DNA from: Dipteris shenzhenensis | Taxonomy: Eukaryota; Polypodiophyta; Polypodiopsida; Gleicheniales | NCBI GenBank assembly: GCA_047967505.1 | Contig: CM106539.1 | Direction: 5' to 3' (one strand) | Length of the DNA: 64,000 bases | Part shown: positions 32,281 through 42,249 of the stretch, piece by piece | Layout: the number at the start of each line of letters is the position of its first letter | How positions within the stretch are numbered: the stretch's first letter is position 1 | The notes under the pieces: generated by a model | The model's database searches: none | What the model saw: the letters and a program-made list of their open reading frames with translations, nothing else | Told to the model about the DNA's origin: nothing | Translations under genes and position numbers: made by a program

Positions 32281-32985
32281 TTTTTTTCAAAAAGATCACT
32301 TTATTAAGTATGATTAAAAACCGCAAGAGCAAGCTCTAATGCGAGAGTACAACATGTCATGCATGAGAAGAAAATAAGCAGCTCAAAAAGGGCTAACAAA
32401 ACTCAAAGGTGGAGGCTGAAAATGCCACCTCAACCCTGAAGAAGACTCAGAGAAGAACGGAGATCCTCTCCAAACTCTGAAGAAGATAGCCCTCCTGGCA
32501 GTAGCTACTCTGGAGGATCCCTACATGCTCGACCAGATGGCCATGAGAGTATGTATAGTATTAGTCCATATACTGGCCATAGACTGGACGGGATGAGCTT
32601 GTGAACCCTCTATCGCCTCCGTACATCTGGCCCTCCATATATGCGATGCTGTAATGCTAGCCAGAATCTCCCATGATGTGTCTACCAAGGCATGAGCAGC
32701 TCTGAAAGAAGTGAAAGGAACATCCTGAAGAAAACAAGAGTCCACAGAGTGTCGTTGTATAATGAAGACGGAATCTGAGTCATGTCCCTCGAAAAACACC
32801 TGAGGGCCATTGAGAGATAACCATGCCACTGTCATGAGGAAGGATGCTCTATGAAAAATACAAAGAATCCTAGCAACACCCTTCCAAATCCTCCTCGCCT
32901 CTCTGTACTCCCAAAGGTAAAGCTAAACTGACTCAACTACTGTGTGGCATCAAGGACAAGTAGGGTCAGCCCTGAACCTGGATCT
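32281..32985 (-). mobile_element. Second LINE-B insertion in half-LINE E, with ccacttt TSD
   Basis: A 705-bp 3' fragment of LINE-B (frame 32521-32835: TVAWLSLNGPQVFFEGHDSD, DTSWEILASITASHIWRARC) ends in a T-run. ccacttt is present at 32274-32280 and 32986-32992. The uninterrupted copy at 21370 has caccactttagcttg once. Confidence 0.88.
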
Positions 32986-32992
32986 CCACTTT

Positions 32993-33556
32993 AGCTTGTG
33001 TCCCAATAGGAGCTACAATGGTTATATCCTTTAAGTCCCATTCAATATGAGGAGTTGCTGCTATGATATTATCAATTTTTTCTGCCAAGCTCCCTTCATG
33101 CCAATCTTCACGTAATCCTCCAATGCGTAGACATTGAGCATTAGACGCTGTTTTTTCATGTTCTTGCACCTCTCCATATACTTCATTTTTGTTGATTTTG
33201 CTGTCCATTGTTGCTGAGATTTCCTCTTTGATCGATTTGACCTCATTGGTAACCATGACATGGACTTCGGTTAACAATTGTGGAGCAATTGTTGCTTCCA
33301 TGTGTATCTGTAGTACTTCCTGTATGATGTCTTTTTTGCCATTGTTCTCCATCTCCTTCACTTTCTTCCCAAGAGCTGCAACCATAAGTCTAAGCTCCCT
33401 TACTTCCTGGTGTAGAAAATATATCTGCTCCTGTGGGTCTAAGCCAACCCTCGGCTTGCAATGCAATGTGTATGGGTTGGGTGTTGTTGCAATGTCGGAA
33501 AAGGAGGGTTTTCTGATAGGGGTTGAAACAAAGGTCTTCACCTTTGTGGGCTCCAT
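32993..33556 (-). CDS. ORF1 protein of half-LINE E, N-terminal 188 codons
   Basis: The frame starts MEPTKVKTFVSTPIRKPSFS. A coiled coil at about residues 43-125 follows (QEVRELRLMVAALGKKVKEM; VTNEVKSIKEEISATMDSKI). Then comes an RRM-like segment, NAQCLRIGGLREDWHEGSLA and WDLKDITIVAPIGTQAK. This is the layout of L1 ORF1p, a trimeric RNA-binding chaperone. The LINE-B insertion at 32281-32985 interrupts it. The rest lies at 32273-32200 and 30878-30741 (GTKV-like, KTNFIELNKVKDD, AVYRDGEAFIKDF). Confidence 0.75.
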
Positions 33557-33715
33557 GATGGCCTATGAATAACTGGGGGCCCTCTTGCTGTATCTAACAC
33601 CCCAAACTGAGCACAGGGCTAGGGGCTGAAGATAGGTTGCTCTTGTACCTCTCTTAGGCTAATGATGTGCGAAAAGAAAGTTGCTCCCTCTGCGAGACCT
33701 GAGTTCGAGAAAAGA

Positions 33716-34640
33716 CCGATGGGTCTATGAGACTGAAGAAAAACCTGATACACTGAGCAAAAGGATGGAGCTACTAAGCGAGCATCCTAACCCATGCCAA
33801 AAAAAAAATGTGTAGACATAGTCAGTGATATCATGGTATATGTCCACCATAAACCTAAGCAGCGATCTTGGCATCATCATCCTCATGTGGAGACACAGTC
33901 TGATCCAATACAATATAATAAGCATCTAGAACATCAAGATACACCCGACTACGACATTTCAGACAGGAAGCCAGTAATGGACCGTTGTCTACTATCTGGA
34001 TGAGTAACCTATCGTGCCCTACTGGCTGCTACCCTGTCTAACGAGCGTTGTTGTAACCCCGATCAGCTGCACCCTAGGCCTAAAGAGAGAAAAGATGTTA
34101 GTGAGTGTGATCTATGCGTCTGATATGTCACGTCTCGGTCTCAAGGTCTCTGCCTCTCCTACTAACCATGACAGCAACCTACTCTGCTTGAAAGAACTCT
34201 CTGACCATACTTTGGGATGGGTCGGGCACAGTCCCCTGCTCTTGTCTCCTCGACTTGATGAGACGATCCCTATGTCGGACCGCCTCGTGAATAAAAGTTG
34301 CCAGGCATCTCTAGTCTGGGTATAGGAGTCATCTAGAGAGGCCCTCGAATCCGTCTCTGAAGAGGCAATGGTATCGTCCACAAATCTCATAGTAGACTGG
34401 GCAACCGAAAAGAAAGTGCTCCTCTGACTCCACCTCATGACGTTCACAAAATGTGCAGACGTGACTCTTCATCTTGATACGGAGCCGGTGCAATAACACA
34501 CATAACTGTCCAAGGGCAATCCTCAGTGAATGTGGTAGATGGATCTGGGTGTACCCTGGTGGGATGATGAAACCCTCTACTGAAATGTGCAAGCAGTGGT
34601 CCCGATAGAAACTGAGCTTCACAAGGAGCTCTGCCTGTGC
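33716..34640 (-). pseudogene. LINE-A 3' part (ORF2 C-terminus and 3' UTR)
   Basis: Frames 34329-34730 and 34112-34447 read VKLSFYRDHCLHISVEGFII, the finger CTFCERHEVESEEHFLFGC, PVYYEICGRYHC, then a decayed basic tail. The 3' UTR ends in gtctcatagacccatcggtc. The TTTC tail is lost. Its truncated 5' end is fused to Gypsy integrase sequence near 34640. Confidence 0.82.
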
Positions 34641-34936
34641 TATTTTGTCTATCTGATTCACGATGATCACATGAACGCGTATCCAGCTTAGTGTCCAAGT
34701 TCTTGATACCTTAAGCCAGAAATGTCCCATAAACTTGGGATCACGATACTAATGATCTCGGCTAGTAATCCACATAGACTAAATAGCATTTTCATTGGTA
34801 GTGTGAAATTGTAGGGCAAAAATTACAATCTTCATTGGAATAAATCTGGCCATCTTGTTCAACCTATCCACCACAACCCAAATGGCATCATCCCCATGGC
34901 CGGTTCGTGGCAATCCAACATTAAAGTCCATGGAAA
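34640..34936 (-). pseudogene. Gypsy integrase catalytic core fragment
   Basis: The minus strand reads [35 protein letters not shown], then RDPKFMGHFW and GTKLDT-like and ESDRQ segments, the order seen in Gypsy integrase cores. Frames are broken. Its upstream zinc region lies on the far side of the Copia insertion at 37872-38105. Confidence 0.8.
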
Positions 34937-35231
34937 CGTTGAGAATTGTGTGATCAAGGGCTTGTCGTATGATCGTGTATGTGTGTGTAGCACACTAGGT
35001 GCTATGATGTGTCATAGTCTATGACATAAGTGATGATGTAATGCAAAGGCCCCCACATGGGGAGATGCCTTAGATTTAGGAGTCCCTATGATGTAGGAGA
35101 GGTGCCTATGATCTAGGCCACCCTCTCTCCCACTCTATAAAAGAGAGGATTTCCTCTCAAACTAATGGAACATTTTGCTCTTTGGTTCCCACACTCTTTT
35201 CCATGATGTTCTTCTCTCCCACTCCCCAACA
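34937..35231 (+). repeat. 5' LTR of the gag-only Copia element
   Basis: It starts cgttgagaattgtg (mutated TGTTGGGAATT), has tataaaagagagg at about 35135 and ends ccccaaca. It lacks 21 bp (between ctatgatgtag repeats) that the 3' LTR retains. Confidence 0.9.
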
Positions 35232-35233
35232 TG

Positions 35234-35248
35234 TGGTATCAAAGCCTC
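35234..35248 (+). other. Copia primer-binding site
   Basis: tggtatcaaagcctc lies two bases after the LTR, matching the Met-tRNA-type priming site of plant Copia elements. Confidence 0.8.
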
Positions 35249-36289
35249 CTTGAGTCCCTACCCCATTCTAGTTTAAATAAGCCACCTCATCACGTTCTTC
35301 TCCACCCTCCACCTTCTTCTTCATTTCTGCCCCCTTTTCCATCATATTTTGCTTAGCTCTGTTCTCCACCACCACGCGACCATTCCCAGAGCCCTCTGAG
35401 CTGAGGTATCCTCCACCTGGGGCACACCTCTAGCTCAAAGCATTTCCCGACATTTTGCTTCTGTCGCCCGTGCCGACACTTTCTCTGCTTGCCGACCTTT
35501 CGCCTAATTCCGTCCATTGCCTCAACTATGCTCTAATTCCTCTGAGTCACGGGTGGGCGACATTATAAGCTACCTTGTGTCCAAGTTTGAGGACCAAAGC
35601 TTGCTGGAGCGAGGAGAATTTACATAAAGAACAATCAAGGAAGGCGCACTTCTCCTAGACAGAATAGCACATAATTCTTCCTAAGCTCTATGCTGGACTT
35701 ACTTGGGTATTCAAGCTTTACTTTTGCATAGAAATCCCTTTCAATCTCTTCTTCAATTGCGTGAATTCAGTCCTCCAAGTTCAGCTACTACTCTGCAAGG
35801 CATTTTGATGATTTTTTGGATGTTTGAGGGGTGAAGCAAGCAATCATCTGTTTTAAGGATGCTAAAGTAACAATACACTTCTAGAGGTAGTCCTTTATAT
35901 CTCAATTGATGCTGGTAGCTTGGTACAAATACTCTCTTTTAGTATTTTTTCCATTGTGACTATCTTCCTTGATTTGAAGATGATACACATACACTATGAT
36001 TTTTTATGAGTACTTCAGTTGTAATCATGACTAGCTCTTGTGGTTCTTCTAATAAGAACTATGTGAAGAAGTCCAAGTCAGCAAGAAGGGAAAAGATCAA
36101 GGTAAAGAAAACTCCTTCCAAGAGACTTTGGAAAAGCCTACTGGATATTTCTATGTCAAGAATTTGGGATTGTCTGAGTACATAGCAAATAACTTGCCTT
36201 TGTATGGTCAGGGAAACTTCTTTGTTCAGAAAGATTGATCATTTGTAAGAGAGTAGACACTGCCTGATTATAAAGGTAAGACTCTCTCA
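35249..36289 (+). other. Untranslated leader of the Copia element
   Basis: About 1 kb without domain homology. A short frame near 36100-36230 (YFYVKNLGLSEYIANNLPLY) resembles coding sequence but belongs to no family I know. Confidence 0.45.
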
Positions 36290-36874
36290 ATGGCCACCTA
36301 TAAGATAGATACGTTCAATGCCCAAGGTTTTCACACTTGGCAAATGAAAATCAAATTTGTGCTTATGAAAGAGAATTTATGGGACTTGGTCAAGCAAGGA
36401 GAATCCACCACAACCAAAGGTAAAGGGAAGGCAAGTGACTCTTATTCAACTACGCCTGCATATGCTAAAAGGCTAGAGAAGGCTTATGCGCTCATTGCTT
36501 TAGGATTGGGAGATAATTTTGTGCATCACATTTCTGATTTGGAATCCCCTTCTGAAGCCTGGCATAAGTTAGATGTGTTATTTGGTGCTAGTTCTCATAC
36601 TTCTAAGTTGAATTTGAAAATTAAGTTATTTGAACTTAAGATGGATGGAGACACTATTGCAGCTCATGTTGATACTTTGAGGAGTCTTATGACACAATTG
36701 GCCTCAATTAACTCTCCAGTTACTGAAGATGATGCTATGGCTGTGCTCTTGAAGAGTATGCCTCAAGACTATGATTATGTTGTGACTACCTTGAAGAATC
36801 TTCCCCAACCCACACTAGAGGGCATCATCAGTGCTCTACAAGAGGAAGAGAGAGAATATTTCAAGAAAGGGTGA
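36290..36874 (+). CDS. Copia gag (UBN2-type)
   Basis: A 194-codon frame shows the Copia gag signature: IDTFNAQGFHTWQMKIKFVL at the N-terminus, AYALIALGLGDNFVHHI, EAWHKLDVLFGASSH, LKIKLFELKMDGDTIAAHVD and DDAMAVLLKSMPQDYDYVV. The particle protein is near full length up to the knuckle, which continues in another frame. Confidence 0.9.
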   Translation: MATYKIDTFNAQGFHTWQMKIKFVLMKENLWDLVKQGESTTTKGKGKASDSYSTTPAYAKRLEKAYALIALGLGDNFVHHISDLESPSEAWHKLDVLFGASSHTSKLNLKIKLFELKMDGDTIAAHVDTLRSLMTQLASINSPVTEDDAMAVLLKSMPQDYDYVVTTLKNLPQPTLEGIISALQEEEREYFKKG

Positions 36875-36889
36875 AGAGCACACACAAGT

Positions 36890-37067
36890 ACTTGCACTGA
36901 AGTTTACATCAAAGAGCAAGTACAAGGCATGCAAGCATTGTGGAAAGACCAATCATCTTGAAAAAGATTGCTACAAGATCAATCCTTACAGTTATTGTGA
37001 CAAGAACAATCATTCAGAGAAGTTTTGCAATGAGAAGAGAAAAGAATGGCAAATCTGGTTGAAGTGA
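36890..37067 (+). CDS. Copia gag zinc-knuckle region, shifted frame
   Basis: YKACKHCGKTNHLEKDCYK gives one CCHC knuckle. YCDKNNHSEKFCNEKR retains most of a second. It is one frame off the gag N-terminal part and ends at a stop. No pol follows. Confidence 0.8.
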
Positions 37068-37542
37068 CTTTTCTTCAACTACACCTGCAGATGCTAAAAC
37101 TTGTGGTAGAAGAAAATAAAGACTTTATGAATATATCACTCTTCTTTTAAAATAAAGACTTTATCTTTTGAGCTTTTTTTATCATCACTTAGTCAATTTT
37201 GAGGTTCTCTGCCTAGAGTAGTACTCCAAAAAGAATGTTAGATGTCTTGTGTTTTGTCTTTTGTAAGTCACCTCTAGTCACCATATGATGTAGGCCATGT
37301 GATATGTGTTAGCCTCCATGGTACCTCTTGCAAACATGAGAAACTAGGTCCACACAAAGGCCTAAGATTAATCCTTGTACATGCAAGGGAAATAACCATT
37401 TGGGAAGGGTCTATCCCATTTTTGTAAACCTTGACCCTTGGGCACCTTTACTAGCATGAGATCCTAGCCATAGATTTATCCTTGACCACCATGAGATGGC
37501 TTTTGAAACTATGAATCCTTGACATAGCAAGAGGCAAACCCT

Positions 37543-37552
37543 TGAGGGGGGG
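37543..37552 (+). other. Polypurine tract
   Basis: gaggggggg immediately precedes the 3' LTR, the usual position of the plus-strand primer. Confidence 0.75.
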
Positions 37553-37554
37553 TA

Positions 37555-37871
37555 TGTTGGGAATTGTGTGATCAAGGGCTTGTCCTATGATCATGTAGGT
37601 GTGTGTGTAGCACACTAGGTGCTATGATGTTTCATAGTCTATGACATAAGTGACGTTGTAATGCAAAGGCCCCCACATGGGGAGGTACCTTAGATTTAGG
37701 AGTCCCTATGATGTAGGGCTGATTGCCTATGATGTAGGAGAGGTACCTATGATCTAGGCCACCCTCTCTCCCACTCTATAAAAGAGAGGATTTCCTCTCA
37801 AACTAATGGAACATTTTGCTCTTTGGTTCCCACACTCTTTTCCATGATGTGCTCCTCTCCCACTCCCCAAC
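37555..37871 (+). repeat. 3' LTR of the gag-only Copia element
   Basis: TGTTGGGAATTGTGTG to CCCCAAC, over 90% like the 5' LTR with one 21-bp indel. Confidence 0.92.
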
Positions 37872-38105
37872 TGAAAATACTCTCCCATTTCGTATCTAAG
37901 AGTTCCAATTGATGTAGCAAGCAAGCTTGTCACAGTAGTTCCAACTTATTGGCTTAGCATAGCTAAGATCCTCCAATATAGTGTTCGCATCTTTGGCCGG
38001 TAAAAATCTTGCTTGATCATTCAATTTTCGTTGAATGCCAAGATGTCTTCCACAAGGGGTGTCATGACACTCAAAAATGACTTTTTTTCTCATGTCCCTA
38101 ACCAT
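37872..38105 (-). pseudogene. Gypsy integrase HHCC zinc domain
   Basis: The frame reads MRKKVIFECHDTPCGRHLGI then QRKLNDQARFLPAKD, matching the H-x3-H start of integrase zinc domains (CHDTP..GH.G). It continues, after the Copia insertion, into the core at 34936. Confidence 0.78.
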
Positions 38106-38479
38106 TTAGCACACAAACTTTGCCTTTTCCAAAAGGGTGCTCTCTGTTGTCAACGGGAAGGTGCATAAACGCTGAGAAGGGTGGGAGGGTGAGCGAGGCC
38201 TAGAAGGAGGACAAGTGACAAGGGTGATCACAGCCGACAAACAAAGGAGCTGAGGGTGTTATGGAGAGGTGAGGGCGTGGAGAGGCACGTCAATCTAATG
38301 ACGGATAGAGGAGGGGGAGAGTGGGAGCTATTAACCCGAGGGTGGGCGGAGGGGTGCCGGTGTTAGCAAATCCACAATAAAGGGTATACACAGTGTAATT
38401 AGGAAATAGCCTGTCAGAACACCAATGGGATATATCTCCGCCATAGTACCCCTAATTACTCTGTCAAAACCCTCGTTAA
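38106..38479. other. No recognised gene
   Basis: Purine-rich sequence (38160-38360) without coding homology. Confidence 0.5.
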
Positions 38480-38800
38480 AGTCTACCACTCTTTACCACG
38501 ATCACGCGTGAAAGTATCATAAGCTGTAATCGAACCCATTCATCCTCTATGAGGTCTAAATTCCTAGAAGCGTGTCTGGAAACAATCGAACTGGCCTTGC
38601 TGGTGATGTATGTCCTCTAGTCAAGTGTGCCTGGCTGCAAGTTTTATGGTGAACTTGGGTCCTATGAAGATGCAGCCCAAGGAAACATAGGATCTGACGA
38701 CCTCAACTAGCTTTTCCTGCAAGAGTTGAAGCTTAGCCTCTTAGTGTTGAAGATAATAGACAGGTTGACCTTCACAATTACCTTCACAAAAGAGCTGCCA
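38480..38800 (-). pseudogene. Degenerate LINE-A RT/thumb fragment
   Basis: The minus strand in mixed frames gives KVNLSIIFNTK, VEVVRSYVSLGCIFIGPKFT, aligning with TKVMVFNTS and VEMVSSYTYLGVVFSGPIFT of better copies. Confidence 0.6.
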
Positions 38801-39409
38801 GATCTGCAATCAGCACTATGAAACCCTAGAAGAAACAAATTGGGGACAGCCATTCGGACATTGCTTCTGTATTATGCCCATCGTGTACAGAAATATAAGT
38901 TTTGTAGGTTCTACATCTCTCCTGTGCATTATCCATTTACTTGTTGCACATCTATATTAAGTACACATAAGGAAAGATGTTTTGGATTTATGAGAGGGTG
39001 GCTTCCTTCCTGTTAGCCCATCCCTCCCCTTCCTGCCTCTCTTCCCCTCCTGCATGTGTCTTCCTGCTCGCCCCTTTTCCTCTTCTCTCCCCTTCCCCTC
39101 CCAGCCCACCGTTTTTGGGTCTGTGCCAGACTGTTTTTGGGCTGGTCTTCATCCTATTCTTCCTCTTCCTTCTTACAAAGGGGCTCTTGCTCCCTTCTGT
39201 CCATCTACCCTTGGCCTTGCTTCCCCCATGCCTCTGAGTGTCTTCTGGCAGCCAGAGCAGGGCATTCAACACCTAGGGCTGTTGCCAACCCCCTATTTTC
39301 ACTCCTTTTTAGAGCAGAGCCAGGTTTACCTTGGACCTCATTGATTTTCTTTATCTCTTGATACCACAGTTTCATAGTGGAGGAAATGGAGACGATCATG
39401 CATTGAGAT
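38801..39409. other. No recognised gene; C/T-rich stretch
   Basis: 39000-39230 is strongly pyrimidine-rich, creating long low-complexity frames on both strands that I do not take as genes. Confidence 0.5.
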
Positions 39410-39736
39410 TGTTGGAATCGGAGTCCTAGTGTGTGTGGTCCTAGTGTGCGTGGTCCTAGAGTCCTAGGAGTGTCCTATAGTTGTGTGAGTGTGAAGAGTC
39501 TTGAGGCCACTTGTGCCACCTCATGTGGTAGGTGTGATTCCTCCCCTAGATTATAGGATCTAGATTCTCTTGTGTGTGACCTCATCTATGAGGTATCAGT
39601 GTGGGAAGATAAGGCTTGCCCAGCCTATAAATGAGGCCATGTACTTGCTACGAATTTACCAACTATCAACATCAGCTATTGTGCCTCAGCTCTTGTCTCC
39701 AATCATGTGTCTCTCACCCTCTCCCCATTTTCAACA
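39410..39736 (+). repeat. 5' LTR of second Copia element
   Basis: TGTTGGAATCGGAGTCC to TTTTCAACA, 327 bp, with tataaatgagg near 39626. Confidence 0.92.
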
Positions 39737-39738
39737 GT

Positions 39739-39754
39739 TGGTATCAAAGCCACC
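39739..39754 (+). other. Copia primer-binding site
   Basis: tggtatcaaagccacc two bases after the LTR. Confidence 0.8.
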
Positions 39755-40728
39755 TTGAAGCGTCCTGCCCATTCCTCTCCTCGTAAGCTCCTCTTGTAGC
39801 TACTCGTGATTTCCTCCTCTCCTTGAGGTGATGAGCGTCATCAACGTGGAGCTGCACACCTACCTTCCATAGCTACGTATGAAGGGGAGTGAAAGCAAAG
39901 GGGAAGCACTCGTCATGGAGGGAGCATCCTGCCCATCTTTCGCTGCCACACCTGCGCCACTCTTCTGTTGCCTCTGCTTACGCTGCATGCACCACCAGAT
40001 CTGAGTCGGCCTCTCTCACAATCTGCTCACGCCTTGCCCATTGCTGCTGCCGCCTCTCCGCTATTTTCCGTGGTGCTGGCTGTGGGGTCCGAACCCATGC
40101 GCGCTTGTGGGCCATCCTGCGGAGCTTCTACCTGCTGAGTGCCCGTACACCCACGCTGCTTCTAGTTGCCCACGCAACTTCTCCTACTGCCCACGTAGCT
40201 AGACCTGCAACAGCTCCGGTCTTGTAACAAGGCGATGACTTGGCGGCGTCTCGTATGTACCGGCGACTGACGACCTGAGGGCCGTGGCCATCGACTCGCA
40301 CGTCAACACAGCGGAAGCGTGGTGGGCCCATAAACCTCACGATCTGTTGTCCATGATTCGGCTCATTGATTCCTTGCTGCCTCCCTGTCTCTTGAGGATG
40401 CCTTGATGCAATAGCAGCCTTGGTCTATCTCTTGAACCCTGCTTTGTTTGTGTCGAAGCTCGCCATTCTGAAGATCTCCAATTGATTCCTCTCCACCAAC
40501 ATATGAAGATAATGCTGCAGCAATTCAGTCGTCATTTTGACTGACACAGGTCCTGTTCGTGACCAATTTCCAACCCTAACCCTAAAATTTAGGGCTTTCC
40601 TGTTCTGTGCCTTCCTTTGGCATAATTGAAGCTTCTACCATGTAAAATTTGGGCCTTTTTTGAAATCTGAGTAAACATTGTAAGGGATTTAGACGCTAGC
40701 TGTAATAACAGCTAAGACCTTCCCACCA

Positions 40729-41586
40729 ATGGATAGCATAAAAAACTCCTCGTTCATCGAGAAATTCTCAGGGAGCAATTTCCCAACTTAGCAGACAAAA
40801 CTCCGGCTTCTTCTTATGTGAGAAGGCATATGGAATATCACCAATGGCAAGGAGCCAAAACCCCAAGGTGATGATGCTAGAATCAATTGGTGGGAGAACC
40901 AAAATGATAAAGCAATGGCTATCATTGGCCTAGCTTTAGCTGACAACCTTATCCACCATGTGGATTTTGATAAGACAGCAAACGACGTTTGGGAAAAGTT
41001 AGAGAATTGGTTTGGAAATAAGATCAATAATTCCAAAATATTTCTCAGACAAAAACTCTTCAAGCTCAAGATGAAGGAAACTGAAACCCTCAATGAACAC
41101 TTGAGCAATCTTGGGTCAATTCTCCAACAATTATCTGCCATCCGAGCCATTGTTGAAGATGATGATCAAGTTGCTGTACTTCTCTCCAGTATTGAAGACA
41201 TTTCCAAGTACAATGAGATCCTTGCTGTCCTAAGAGTCAGCCGCAATATGAGCTTTAAGGATATGGTAGCTCATCTCATTGATGAAGACCGTAGGCTTAC
41301 AGAGAAAGCAAAATCTTCCTTCGAATCTGGCAAAGCATTCTTTCTCAAGAATAAGCCCAAGAAGAACGGAAAACCTCTTAAATGTAATTACTGTCAGAAA
41401 CTTGGCCATCCAGAGGATCGTTGCTTCAAGAAAATGGCAAAGGTACAAGCCAAAGAACATGCCAATCTGGTTGCCGAGCAGAGCAAGGACGAAGACGATG
41501 AAGCTACACCTTCTCGACCTGAGGAACAAGCCTGCACTGCTGCTATTTCTGGTCTATCCCTCCATGAGGTGATAGATGAAGAGTGA
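40729..41586 (+). CDS. Copia gag with CCHC knuckle
   Basis: From ATG at 40729 (MDSIKNSSFIEKFSGSNFPT) one stop at about 40788 and a shift break the first 60 codons. From 40915 the frame is open for 223 codons: AIIGLALADNLIHHVDFDKT, DVWEKLENWFGNK, RQKLFKLKMKETETLNEHLS, then CNYCQKLGHPEDRC (C-x2-C-x4-H-x4-C). It ends EVIDEE. The early stop makes this copy non-coding for full gag unless suppressed. Confidence 0.85.
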
Positions 41587-41952
41587 GCTTTCTAGAGTCA
41601 TGTGTGTAAGGTACTCTGCCTTGGGTAGTCCCCCTAAAATGATGTAATAATTTGTCATTTTTGTGTGCCCTGTCCTATAAAAGGCTCCACTTATTTCCAT
41701 GTACCCAGTTAGGAGACAGGGGGGTTGTTATGTCTTTCCTTTATCAGGCCTAGCCGAGTTCCAGGATGTTGGTGTACTCCCTAGACCTATGAGTTGGTCA
41801 TGCATCCATGCTCAGATTTGAGTCTCTGATCACGTTGACACCTAAGCCATGAGAGTGCTTGGTTCAACCTCTGAATTATACTCAGCTGTTAGCCTCTGAG
41901 ATTGCCTGGGATGCACAGTCTGGATGATGTCATAGTTTCTCACCCTAGCTCC

Positions 41953-41961
41953 AAAGGGGGG
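41953..41961 (+). other. Polypurine tract
   Basis: aaagggggg just before the 3' LTR. Confidence 0.7.
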
Positions 41962-41963
41962 TT

Positions 41964-42249
41964 TGTTGGAATCGGAGTCCTAGTGTGTGTGGTCCTAGTG
42001 TGCGTGGTCCTAGAGTCCTAGAAGTGTCCTATAGTTGTGTGAGTGTGAAGAGTCTTGAGGCCACTTGTGCCACCTCATGTGGTAGGTGTGATTCCTCCCC
42101 TAGATTATAGGATCTAGATTCTCTTGTGTGTGACCTCATCTATGAGGTATCAGTGTGGGAAGATAAGGCTTGCCCAGCCTATAAATGAGGCCATGTACTT
42201 GCTACGAATTTACCAACTATCAACATCAGCTATTGTGCCTCAGCTCTTT
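41964..42249 (+). repeat. 3' LTR of second Copia element, truncated
   Basis: Matches 39410-39695 up to gcctcagctctt and then stops abruptly. Confidence 0.92.

Larger units (their letters stand above)
30541..33706 (-). mobile_element. Half-LINE E: ORF1-only non-LTR element
   Basis: After removing two LINE-B insertions, about 1.15 kb remains: a ~150-bp 5' UTR, one ORF for an L1-type ORF1 protein (about 263 codons), a ~180-bp 3' UTR with catagccccgcgagggctt stem-loop, and a (TTTC)n tail at 30541-30559. No endonuclease or RT lies between ORF1 and tail. It would depend on enzymes of LINE-A, whose 3' end it resembles. Its 5' end directly follows the hairpin of a LINE-A copy. Confidence 0.75.
34937..37871 (+). 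mobile_element. Gag-only Copia element inserted in Gypsy integrase
   Basis: Two similar LTRs flank a 2.3-kb interior holding a primer-binding site, a gag frame with zinc knuckles and a purine tract, but no protease, integrase or RT. Both borders lie in one Gypsy integrase gene, with a probable imperfect 5-bp target duplication (ggaaa / tgaaa). It is a non-autonomous element, antisense to LIG4. Confidence 0.88.
39410..42249 (+). mobile_element. Second gag-only Copia element
   Basis: LTRs flank a primer site, a long leader, a gag frame with a CCHC knuckle and a purine tract, again without pol. The 3' LTR is cut after 286 of 327 bp, so target duplications cannot be checked. The two LTRs are nearly identical where both exist, suggesting recent insertion. 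Plus strand, antisense to LIG4. Confidence 0.87.

Noticed and set aside
38977-39361. Overlapping frames with hydrophobic-looking peptides
   Set aside because: Low-complexity C/T-rich DNA; open on both strands.
40563-40592. Telomere-like ccctaa repeats
   Set aside because: Only two units, within the leader of a Copia element; no interstitial telomere.
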